Of a stretch of DNA of 64,000 nt, positions 34,601-46,600 are shown in pieces (within the stretch, counting starts at the first letter, position 1; the number at the start of each line of letters is the position of its first letter). The translations under genes and the position numbers were made by a program. Source of the stretch: Agapetus fuscipes (taxonomy: Eukaryota > Arthropoda > Insecta > Trichoptera > Glossosomatidae). The stretch is from NCBI GenBank assembly GCA_951799405.1, contig OX637363.1, positions 3,968,001-4,032,000 of the forward strand, read 5' to 3'. The notes under the pieces were generated by a model. It ran no database searches. It was not told where the DNA came from and saw nothing but the letters and a program-made list of their open reading frames with translations.

Positions 34601-37600
34601 TTCAAATTTTGTTCCGACAGGTTTCCCTGGAAAAATCGGTTTTTCGTTTTTGGTTTAATTAAATTGTAAATGCCACTGGCTGTATGGAATATGAAAAAAA
34701 TCGGATTTTTATTGTTTTGGAGTTGCGCACAAAAAATAATCTTGTTCTGTCGAAAACCACCCAAAACCTAGAAGTTGCCGAACTAGGTCTTAATTCCTAT
34801 GATCGCCCCTGCTCTGTCCATTGAGTCAAAAGCCTTTCCCAGATCTACCAAGGTCGTGAACAGCTTCCCCGTCGGCCGTCACCGACAATGGTTTTTCAAC
34901 AAGTTGTCGTAGAGTAAAAATCTGATCAACACAGCCTCTATCGGCCATAAAGACGGGCTGTATGCCAAAAATCCTTTCTCTAGTAGTTCAGAATCACGCT
35001 CTTTATAATCATCTTACTGAATACTTTTTGTGGTATAGGGACTGAGTAAACTTATTGGTCTGACAGTCTAATTGTCCCCTTTACCTTTGTAAATAGGAAT
35101 AATGACTGCCTTCCTCCAGTCTATCAGTGCTTTTCCAGTATTCACACAAAACTTACATAATTCACGCATCCATACTATCACACTTTCATTTCCCGCTTTA
35201 AACATTTCACCATATATTTGACCAAATCAAGCAGACTTCACATTCTTCAAACATGCAATAGATACTTTCATTTCTTCTTTCAAAATCCTCAATTTATTTT
35301 CTTCTTCCATTTGTTCATAAATTCTCCTATCGCCCTGACTAAAGATTCCTTCAAAATAGAGTTCCTCCTCAGTTGTCATAAAGAAAGGGTGCCTCTTTAA
35401 GTCATAGGCTATGTCGCCAACGAAACGTCAAGAACAATGTAAGTTCTCTCATAGTGATTGACCTGATATCCGAAAAGTTTAATTACCTAACTGTGTAGTA
35501 ATTATAATTGAAATATCCTTCAAAATAATTCTTCCATCTCTTGCATACTTCATTCTCCTATACCATTTCACCGACAGGATTTTTGACTCTCGGGTAATGA
35601 GTGTTGTAAATCCATATTCAACAAGTACAAAAGTACATACGACAGTCTTCGATGAGGATACATTCTCCACCAGATTTATTGTAGATGTATCCTGGCTTGC
35701 AGAAGCAGTCTTCAGTGGCAACTTCGGTACAAATTGGACTCCTATTGGCACAGTATGGTCTGCAGGCGTTATTTTGAAGGACGTATACTTCATTTGGCCT
35801 GGTGCAAACGGCTGAAAATAAACAACAAACTTGCTTTTAATATGATAAAAAATATTTCCTTCCAAGATGAGAAGGGAAATGATTATAACACTCTCAGCAT
35901 TACAAGGCCAAAGGAGAGCAGGAAAGCCAAAAGTGTGATGGATGGACAGTGTCAATGTTGATGCAACCTAGGTGGATATAGAGCAAAGGTGATTGACAGG
36001 AGAGAATGGAGGAGCATCCTGGATCCAGCCAAGACCCACCAAGAGCTGACAAGCTCATGATGATGATGAACATGAATAAAATACAAGAAAACAAAAAAAA
36101 ACAGTAAACTTACGGCATTCTTCAACAGGAATACAATCCCCATTTCTGTCTAGTGCATATCCTTCTTTACAGAAGCATCCTTCAGTTGGTGTCTGTTCAC
36201 ATGATGGCTCCCTGACCAGGCAGGAGGCTCTGCAGGTGCCGAGCTGCTCTTTGTACACCTCATTGGGCTTGCTACATGATGCTGAGAATCAACAAAGAAA
36301 CAAAATTTACAAAGTTGCATTTTTCATTTTTGTATTAGCTTACAGACAAAATTCGATCAGGATAATCTATGATCTACTTTGCAAAGATATGTTACATGGA
36401 AGATTCATATTACATGCATGTCCACAAGCAGACACATGTAAGTTCGCATTTATACATGCGGCATGTGGACCTACAACATAAAAACCCGGATCTCAAATGA
36501 ATATAAGCCCTACAACTGTTGACGATCTTCAGTGATCAGTGATCAGTGACATTGGCAAAGTGAACCATTTATTGCAATATGGGTAGTCAGCCTTATACCA
36601 AGTCATAGAATACCACAATATCAATCTTCAATCATTAAGTCTAGCATCTCTGATGCATCCATGACTATGTTAAATAGCTAACGAATCATCACACATCCTT
36701 GTCTTCCACCCATATAAACTTCAAACCATTCACTATCCTCACCATCAATACCAACACACGCCATACTGTTTTCATAGTTTGCTAGGACCGCATTTAGGAG
36801 AGCCCCATTCACTGCATATTCTTTCAAAACATCCCACAACATACCTCTGTCCATCGAGTCAAAAGCCTTTCCCAGATCTACAAAGGTCGTGAACAGCTTC
36901 CCCGTCGGCCGTCACCGACAATGGTTTTGTAAACAAGTTGTCGTAGAGTAAAAATCTGATCAACACAGCCTCTATCGGCCATAAAGACGGGCTGTATGCC
37001 AAAAATCCTTTCTCTAGTAGTTCAGAATCACGCTCTTTATAATCATCTTACAGAATACTTTTTGTGGTATACTGAGTAAACCGATTGGTCTGACAGTCTA
37101 ATTGTCCCCTTTACCTTTGTAAATAGGAATAATGACTGCCTTCCTCCAGTCTATCCGTACTTTTCCAGTATTCACACAAAACTTACATAATTCACGCATC
37201 CATTCTATTACACTTTCATTTCCTGCTTTTTTTTTTTTTTTTTTTTTTTAAGAAACCCTGTGCGGGAGACTCCCTAGATTCTAAAGACTCTAGGGGTCTA
37301 TGACACTTGTTGTAGTGCCGCAGAGGTGTACGAGCTTGGTCGTCGCTACAAAGCGCCAATACTCAAGCAAGACCCAGTTGCTGTAAGGCTGGATGGACCT
37401 TTGGTGACCGGTCATTGGTAAAGGTTTATGAATTTTTCAACCCAGTGAAGAGCACATTCGAAATATAAATGGTATATTTTTGTGCTCCGCCGGGATCCGA
37501 ATCCACAACCTTCCATTTACGAGTCCGAAGTGTTGCCACTACGGACTACGGACCGGTCCATTTAACTTTAAACATTTCACCACATATATTGGAGCAAATT

Positions 37601-40600
37601 CAGTAGACTTCCCATTCTTCAAACATGCAATCGGTACTTTCATTTCTTCTTTGAAAATCCTCAATTAATTTTCTTCTTCCATTTGTTCATAAATTCTCCT
37701 ATCGCCCTGACTAAAGATTCCTTCAAAAAAGAGTTCCTCCTCAGTTGTCACAAAGAGAGGGTGCCTCTTTAAGTCATTGGCTATGTCGCCAACGAAACGT
37801 CAAGAACAATGTAAGTTCTCCCATAGTGATTGATCTCATATAAGAAAAGTTTAATTACCTAACTGTGTAGTAATTATAATTGAAATATCCTTCAAAATAA
37901 TTCTTCCCTCTCTTGCATACTTCTTCATTCTTCCATACCATTTTACCGACAGCATTTTTGACTCTCGGGTAATGAGTGTTGTAAATGCATATTCAACAAG
38001 TACAAAAGTACATACGACAGTCTTCGATGAGGATACATTCACCACCAGATTTATTGTAGATGTATCCTGGCTTGCAGAAGCAGTCTTCAGTGGCAACTTC
38101 GGCACAAATTGGACTCTTATTGGCACAGTATGGTCTGCAGGCGTTATTTTGAAGGACGTATACTTCATTTGGCCTGGTGCAAACGGCTGAAAATAAACAA
38201 CAAACTTGCTTTTAATATGATAAAAATATTTCCTTCCAAGCTGAGTAGGAAAATGATTATAACACTCTCAGCATTACAAGGCCAAAGGAGAGCAGGAAGG
38301 CCAAAAGTGTGATGGATGGACAGTGTCAATGTTGATGCAACCTAGGTGGATATAGAGCAATGGTGATGGACAGGAGAGAATGGAGGAGCATCCTGGATCC
38401 AGCCAAGACCCACCCAGAGTTGACAAGCTCATGATGATGATGAACATGAATAAAATATAAGAAAAAAAAAAACAAAACAGTAAACTTACGGCATTCTTCA
38501 ACAGGAATACAATCCCCGTTTCTGTCTAGTACATATCCTTCTTTACAGAAGCATCCTTCAGTCGGTGTCTGTTCACATGATGGCTCCCTGACCAGGCAGG
38601 AGGCTCTGCAGGTGCCGAGCTGCTCTTTGTACACCTCATTGGGTTTGCTGCATGATGCTGAGAACCAACAAAGAAACAAAATTTACAAAGCTGCATTATT
38701 CATTTTTGTATTAGCTTACAGACATAATTCAATCAGGATAATCTATGATCTACATTGCAAAGATATGTTACATTGAAGATTCATATTACATGCATGTCCA
38801 CAAGCAGACACATGTAGGTTCGCATTTATACATGCCGCACGTGGACCCTCAACATAAAAACCCTGATCTCAAATGAATATAAGCCCTACAACTGTTGACA
38901 ATCTTCCCTGAAAAGGAGGTGACATTGGCAAAGTGAACCATTTATTGCAATATGGGTAGTCAGCCTCATACCAAGTCATAGAATACCACAATATCAATCT
39001 TCAATCATTAAGTCTAGCATCTCTAATACACTTGTCCATGACTATGTTAAATAGCTAACGAATCATCACACATCCTTGTCTTCCACCCATAAAACTTCAA
39101 ACCATTCATTATACTCACCATCAATACGAACATGCATGAACCGCATTTAGCAGAGCCCCATTCACTGCATATTCTTTCAAAACATCCCACAACATACCTC
39201 TGTCCACTGAGTCAAAAGCCTTTCCCAGATCTACTTACAAAGGTCGTGAACAGATTCCACCTCACCGACAATTGTTAATCAACAAGTTGGGTTTAAAAAA
39301 AATAAGTTGTCGTACAGTCTGATGTATGCTGATAATCCTTTCTCTAGTAGTCACGCTCTTTATAATTATCTTACAGAATACTTTTTGTGGTATACTGAGT
39401 AGACTGATTGGTCTGAAGTTCTGACAGTATTTTTGTCCCCTTTACCTTTGTAAAGTGCATTATTATTATTCCAACAACAAGTGAGAGTACACTGTTCTAT
39501 AGTTCTGTCACATTTAATTGCTTTTGTGTTGTTTTTATAACTCTGGTGTGAAAAAAGTGTCTTGTATCGTAGGGTTGAGTTTTGTGAATAATTGAGGAGT
39601 ATTTGTTTTTGTTTTTTACTTCAGATTCCGTCATTAAAGTCTCTTTTTACTGACTGATATTACATATTAAATTACTGCCATACCCTACCAAAACAATTGC
39701 TGCAAATCATAATATACAAATACTAATACAGACAACAGAGAAACTACAGAGTTGCTACAAAGTTTTGAACTGACAAATAAAATAAATTGACACAAATTGA
39801 AATTGACAAAAAGGATTGATACAGAGGAATAATACCTTGTAATATAGGAAAGATGATCAAAGCACAGGAAATAATTGAATTAGTAGAGAAAGCCGCAAGT
39901 GCTCTTTCCAAATTAATCACCGATGACAGTAAATTCACGAGAGATCACATTGCAAAGATTAACCCTATCGCTATCAAATTTATGGCTGCTATGAGTGTTG
40001 CGACAGCAAAAATTGCTAGCCAGCAAACTGAAATCAAGATTCTTAAAGAGAGGATTAGCAAGGAAAAGAATGAAACTGTCACCAACAAAGGTTCTAATAT
40101 ATCTGAGATGCTATCCGAATTATCGGATAGGAATACACGGGCAAAAAACGTAATAATTTTTAATGTTCCAGAGGTGGCTCCTGACGAGGAGTCACGTGAA
40201 CTCATACCTCAGGACTTGAACCAAACCTCTAAGTTGCTACTTAGCACTGACGCCCTAAGAGATTTACAAATTCTAAAGGTCCATAGACTGGGAATAAAGA
40301 GGAAGGACAAACTGAGACCTTTAAAGGTCACATTTAATGATGCTGATGATGCAAGAACATTTTTCTTAAAACGATTTAAACTGCCCAAAGAACTCAAAAT
40401 TAAACAAGACCTCACTGAAATGCAAAGAGAACATCTTAAATCACTGTGGACTGAGTTGGAGACTAGAAGAGAGCGTGGAGAAAAGAATATAGCGTTAAGG
40501 TTTTTTAATGGCATACCAAAAATTGTAAACACTACTTCAAAAAACTAGATTTAAAAATCTACTATCAAAATGTTCGTGGTCTGAGAACTAAGTTAAACTC

Positions 40601-43600
40601 CATCTACACTAACCAGGGATTTCTAAATTTTGATGTATATTCATTAACTGAAACCTGGCTTAGTGATAATATCGGTTCTGCTGAACTTGGTTTTTCTGGT
40701 CTCAATGTTTATCGTAAAGACAGATCCACTTTTACGAGTGACAAGACTCGTGGTGGGGGCGTGATGATTGCAGTATCAAAAAGACTTAACTCTAAATTGA
40801 TCCCTTGCATAACTAAATCGGTAGAACAAATATTTGTACTTATCTACACGCGACCACTTTCTACAATATTTGGCTGCGTTTATTTCCCACCTAATTCCAG
40901 TATTAATATTTTCACTGATTTTACTTTTGAGGTGGAGCAGATCAAGTTGAAATTCCCTAGTTCGAATTTCATCATTACTGGTGATTTTAATCTACCAAAT
41001 ATAATTTGGAATACCACTGTATTTTGTTGCCGACCCTGATGTATGGAAGCGAGTCATGGACGTTGAATGAAAGAAAGTAAATAAGGTATGCACCGTAGAA
41101 ATGGCCCATCTGAGAAGTATGACAGGAAAAACACTGAAAGATAGAGTGAGAAACGAATGGGTTCTAAATGAATGTGGAGTAAAAGAAAGCGTGAAAGTGA
41201 AAGTTCAAAGAAGTGTGATGTGATGGTTTGGACATATTGAAAGGATGAATGAAGACCGACTGACAAAAAGAGTGTATAAAGGGAATGTAACAGGTAAGCG
41301 TGGAAGGGGAAGACCTAGGAAACAATGGATTGATCAGATAAATGAGATTGCGAATGAATGGAATTTACAGAGTGGAAACAAGAGAAGAGCATGCATGAAA
41401 AGAGTGATGAAATTAGATGAGATGAAAGAAGTACCTATGCAAGGACAGAGTCAAGTGGAGGCACTTGTGTGGAGGTACTGGCCACCCCTAGAGGAAAGGC
41501 GGCAGGATACAAGACAAGACAAGACTGATCCTTCGTCATGCCATCCTTTTTGTACCAACTTTTCAGCCATTGACACCGTGTTACTCAATCACTGTAGTTA
41601 TCTTAACTTTTTCCAGCATAATTTGATCAAAAATAAAAATAACCGCACACTTGATTTGGTACCTATTGTCCACCGTTGAAGACCTTAATGTACATGAATC
41701 TTTGGAAGTCCTAGTGCCTGTAGACAGCTACCACCCTCCTTTACATATCTCTTTCCCTTCTTGTGCTGAACTTTATCTCCCTTTTCGTTATGATACACCT
41801 AATTTTTATAAAGCAGACTATGTGAGCATGAATTTATTTTTCAGTCAAACGGACTGGTCATTTCTTGAAAGATGTAGCGGCAATATAGACGCTATCATTA
41901 ACAAATTTTACGTTATTCCCAATGAAGCAATTCATAAATATATTCCTTCTTCTACACGACAAGACTATGCTTCTTGTTATCCTAGTTGGTTTAGCTCAGT
42001 TCTAATTAATTTAATCCGTAATAAAAAAAATGCGCATCTTAATTACAAGTCATCTAACTCTCCTGACGATAACATAAATTTCAGAAATATCCGAAGAGAT
42101 TGTAAATCTTTATCTAAACTATGTTTTAAAAACTGTATTTCAAATATTGAATTATCCATTAACTGTAACATAAAGAAATTCTGGGCTTTCACCAACTCAT
42201 TAAGGAAAAATACTCATACTATTCCTCATATTGTCTACTATAATAATCAATCAGCTTACAACCCTCAGGATATCACTAATCTGTTTGCATCCTTCTTTAA
42301 ATCTGTGTATGTTGAGGACCCTGACCGTAGCCCATTTGAATTCTCTTCTTATATAAATTTTCAGTTATCGACCATTGTCTTCGGCGTGTCTGATGTGACT
42401 ACTCAACTTGATTTATTGAAACCAATTATTAATCCCGGTCCGGATAATGTTCCTGCAATAATGCTTCAACATTGTGCTTCAACCTTAGTTCTACCTCTAT
42501 GTCATATATTCAATGCCTCTATTTCATCAGGTTATGTTCCTTCTATCTGGAAACAGGCATATATTTCACCAATTTTTAAATCTGGAAATAAATGCGATGT
42601 CTCTTAATTATCGTCCAATAAGTGTTTTATCAGCTATACCTAAACTTTTAGAAAAATTAGTTCTCTCCAAAATCGGTCTTTTAATCACTAGATCTCTGTC
42701 ATCCCAGCAACATGGTTTCATTCCTAATAGATCCACACTATCTAATTTGATGATATATGAAAATTATATTTCAAAGGCTCTTTCTAAACGCCAGCAAGTA
42801 GATGTGATATACACAGATTTTTCAAAAGCCTTTGATAAAGTATGTCATAGAATTCTATTTTCGAAGTTACATGGTGTGGGTATAATGGGTAACTTGTTGT
42901 CTTGGATACAGAGCTATCTCACTGATCGGTCCCTGACCGTCAAAATGAATAATTATAAGTCGTCAATCTTTCAACCACTAAGTGGTGTTCCTCAAGGTTC
43001 TCACCTGGGCCCATTACTTTTTCTCTTATTCGTTGATGATATTGTTCAAATTTTTAATAATTGTGAAGTCCTTTTATTTGCTGATGACTTAAAGATTTTT
43101 AATACCGTTAATAGTGACCATGACTGTTTAAAGATTCAGGACTCGCTTAACCATTTGTCAATTTGGTGTAATATCAATAAGTTATATAATTCCTTGACTT
43201 ATAGGTTGGTATGAGGCTGACCACCCATACTGTAAAAAATGGTTCACTTTGCCAATGTCACCCCTGTTTCAGGGAAGGTCGGCAAAAGTTGTGGGGCTTA
43301 TGATCATTTGAGGTTTGGATTTTATTTGTAAGTACACATTCAGCATTTGTAAGCGCGAACTACACTTGTTGGTTTGTGGGCATACATCTGAGAGCTTTAA
43401 ATGAATATATCCTTGCAACTTAGATTATAGATTATTATATTATTATTATTATTACCTCTGAATATCTCAAAATGCAAATTAATGAGGTTTTACCGTCTTG
43501 CTAATCCTGTTACCTTCTCGTATTTAATTAATAACACTATACTCGATACAGTTTCGGAAACTACTGACTTGGGTATTATCTTTGACCGGAAACTGACTTT

Positions 43601-46600
43601 TATTCCGCACATTAATATGATATGTTCAAAGAGTATGAAAATGTTGGGATTCATTTCTCGTGTAACTAGAGATTTTACCAACATTTTTACTATCAAACTC
43701 TTGTATAGGTACTTCTTTAGTGCGCAGCATTTTGGAGTACTGCTCTCCAGTATGGACTCCCTACTTTTCAGTTCATATAGATCGCATCGAAAGAATACAT
43801 ATAAAGTTTTTAAAATTAATTAATTTTAAGCTCCATATTACTTTGTCCGCCTTTGATCACTCTTTTCTAAACTCTTTGTTGAACCTTTGTGATCTCTCGG
43901 AAAGGCGGGATATAATTGATTTATTGACTCTTTTCAAAATCATCCACTCTTTAATTGATTCTCCAGTTCTGTTAGACCAGATAATTTTTTTTATACCAAA
44001 TATTCAAACTAGACAAAGATATCTCTACCACCCTGTAGTTGCATCGACCACGCATTATCATAATTGCTCCATAAATCGAATCCAACGCTTGGGCAATACC
44101 TATCTAAGTGTTGGTCAACATTGCAATAATATTAATATGTACAAGTTGGCACTTAATAAATATTTTATTAATGATATTTGATGGTTTTGGCAGTTTTAAT
44201 TTTAATATGTTTTTGCTTTGTTTCTAACCTTCTGTTTATATACATACAGGTTTATTTTTTCTTTTCTTTTCTTCGTTATTTTTTTGTTTTTTACTGCAAT
44301 GTTTCATATATATATTTTTTTTGTATTTTATTGATTTTTATTGTTTTTCATTTTTTTTTTTTCTTGTAGTTTATTGTTTTTTTTTTTTTTTTTTTCGCAG
44401 TTTTGTATAAACTCACTAAACATGTACTTTTTTGTAAAAGGCTTATGCCGTAAATAAATAAATAAATAAATAAATAATTCATTCTATTACACTTCATTTC
44501 CCGCTTTAAACATTTCACCATATATTTAACTAAATCCATCAGACTTCACATTCTTCAAACATGCAATAGATACTTTCATTTCTTCTTTCAAAATCCTCAA
44601 TTTATTTTCTTCTTCCATTTGTTCATAAATTCTCCTATCGCCCTGACTAAAGATTCCTTCAAAATAGAGTTCCTCCTCAGTTGTCACAAATAAAGGGTGC
44701 CTCTTTTAGTCATTGGCTATGTCGCCAACGAAACGTCAAGAACAATGTAAGTTCTCCCATAGTGATTGATCTCATATACGAAAAGTTTAATTACCTAACT
44801 GTGTAGTAATTATAATTGAAATATCCTTCAAAATAATTCTTCCCTCTCTTGCATACTTCTTCATTCTCCCATACCATTTTACCGACAGCATTTTTGACTC
44901 TCGGGTAATGAGTGTTGTAAATGCATATTCAACAAGTACAAAAGTACATACGACAGTCTTCGATGAGGATACATTCACCACCAGATTTATTGTAGATGTA
45001 TCCTGGCTTGCAGAAGCAGTCTTCAGTGGCAACTTCGGCACAAATTGGACTCTTATTGGCACAGTATGGTCTGCAGGCGTTATTTTGAAGGACGTATACT
45101 TCATTTGGCCTGGTGCAAACGGCTGAAAATAAACAACAAACTTGCTTTTAATATGATAAAAAATATTTCCTTCCAAGCTGAGTAGGAAAATGATTATAAC
45201 ACTCTCAGCATTACTAGACCAAGGAGAGCAGGAAGGCCAAAAGTGTGAGGGATGGACAGTGTCAATGTTGATGCAACCTAGGTGGATATAGAGCAATGGT
45301 GATGGACAGGAGAGAATGGAGGAGCATCCTGTATCCAGCCAAGACCCACCCAGAGTTGAAGAGCTCATGATGATGATGAACATGAATAAAATATAAGAAA
45401 AAAAAAACAAAACAGTAAACTTACGGCATTCTTCAACAGGAATACAATCCCCGTTTCTGTCTAGTACATATCCTTCTTTACAGAAGCATCCTTCAGTCGG
45501 TGTCTGTTCACATGATGGCTCCCTGACCAGGCAGGACGCTCTGCAGGTGCCGAGCTGCTCTTTGTACACCTCATTGGGCTTGCTGCATGATGCTGAGAAT
45601 CAACAAAGAAACAAAATTTACAAAGCTGCATTATTAATTGTGTATTAGCTTACCCCAAAACACAAGCTATGCTTACTTTGGGGAGTATTTATTGTAATTA
45701 GATTTTTAAAATTTATTTTTATTGTAATACTTTGTACATATTGATAAAAACAATAAAGACCTTATGAATTATGAAATTATGAATTACAGACGAAATTCAA
45801 TCAGGATAATCTATGATCTACATTGCAAAGATATGTTGCATTGAAGATTCATATTACATGCATGTCCACAAGCAGACACATGTAAGATCGCATTTATACA
45901 TGCCGCATGTGGACCTACAACATAAAAACCCTGATCTCAAATGAATATAAGCCCTACAACTGTTGACGATCTTCCCTGAAAAGGGGGTGACATTGGCAAA
46001 GTGAACCATTTATTGCAATCTTCTTCTTCTTACTTAGCCATCTCTCCACTGCTGGATATAGGCCTCTTCCATGTTTCTCCACTCCTTTCTATCCTGTGCC
46101 CTCTGAATCCATTTCCGCCCCGCGACTGGAACAATGTCATTTGACCATCTTTTTTGTGGTCTGCCGACGCTTCTTTTATCTTCCCATGGTCGCCACTTGA
46201 GGATTTTCGTTGCCCATCGGTTGTCATCTCGTCTTGCCATATGGCCTGCCCATTGCCATTTTAGTTTTGCAATACGATCCATGATGTCTGTGACTTTTGT
46301 TAGGTGTCTGATGTCTTCGTTTCTTTTTCTATCTTTACGACTTATTCCCAACATCCGTCTTTCCATGGATCGTTGTGAGCACTTTAATTTATGGACGCTC
46401 ACTGCGGTTAGCGAGATGGTTTCTAGGCCATATGTTGTCACAGGGAGGATGCAAGTCTCGTAGATCTTTCTCTTTAGGTTCATTGGGATGTCTTTATTTT
46501 CGAGTATGTGCTTTAATTTTCCAAAAGCTGCCCAGCCCAATCCTATTCGTCTGGGTATCTCTGCAGTTTGGTTTTCCTTTCCCATTTTGATCTTGTGTCC

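Larger units (their letters stand above)
32917..36281 (-). repeat. Array unit 1 (A2 + B1)
   Basis: The unit holds exon A2 (36114-36281), a 302-bp intron, exon B1 (35641-35811) and a long intron. The long intron contains an inherited S1 SINE (33006-33243) and decayed RTE reverse-transcriptase sequence (33290-33489 and 34820-35400). The A-B intron carries a plus-strand RTE 3' stub (about 35915-36070: GENGGAS-type frame or, shifted, DRREWRSILDPAKT, ending in an atgatgatgatg tail). Its private insertion is the hAT element at 33490-34811. Confidence 0.88.
36282..38657 (-). repeat. Array unit 2 (A3 + B2)
   Basis: Exon A3 (38490-38657), 303-bp intron, exon B2 (38016-38186), then a long intron with an inherited S1 SINE (36375-36607) and RTE fragment (36650-37228 and 37563-37760). 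Its private insertion is the poly-A S2 SINE at 37229-37562. At 36853 the hAT insertion site of unit 1 is empty. Confidence 0.88.
39455..44477 (+). pseudogene. Decayed full-length LINE (Jockey/CR1 group) with two nested insertions
   Basis: An ORF1-like frame (39853-40548) with a coiled-coil-like region is followed by ORF2 pieces. The endonuclease starts YYQNVRGLRTK (about 40560), with SLTETWL and GDFNLPN. The reverse transcriptase has YRPISVLSAIPKLLEKLV, GFIPNRSTLSN, IYTDFSKAFDKVCH, VPQGSHLGPLLF and FADDLKIF. The C-terminal frame ends at 44181. The tail is (TAAA)n at about 44450-44476. Frameshifts and stops (for example near 41680 and 42600), the RTE at 41019 and the SINE at 43196 disable it. 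Relative to unit 5, about 77 bp of target (equivalent to 52781-52857) is missing at the insertion. Confidence 0.9.
38658..45592 (-). repeat. Array unit 3 (A4 + B3)
   Basis: Exon A4 (45425-45592), 302-bp intron, exon B3 (44952-45122), then an intron expanded to 6.3 kb by the LINE at 39455-44477. The inherited S1 SINE is at 38750-38983. The inherited RTE fragment is split into 39020-39454 and 44478-44680. It shares gaagagctc in the A-B intron (45357-45365) with unit 5 only. Confidence 0.88.

Noticed and set aside
34820..35400. Host gene hidden in the array introns
   Set aside because: The recurring sequence translates on the minus strand into decayed RTE reverse transcriptase with many stops.
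37972..38190. Conserved 72-codon plus-strand frame opposite each B exon (also at 35597, 44908, 49732, 53286, 55887, 56644)
   Set aside because: It recurs only because the B exons are duplicated. It is antisense to a well-supported TIL domain, spans its splice sites and resembles no protein.
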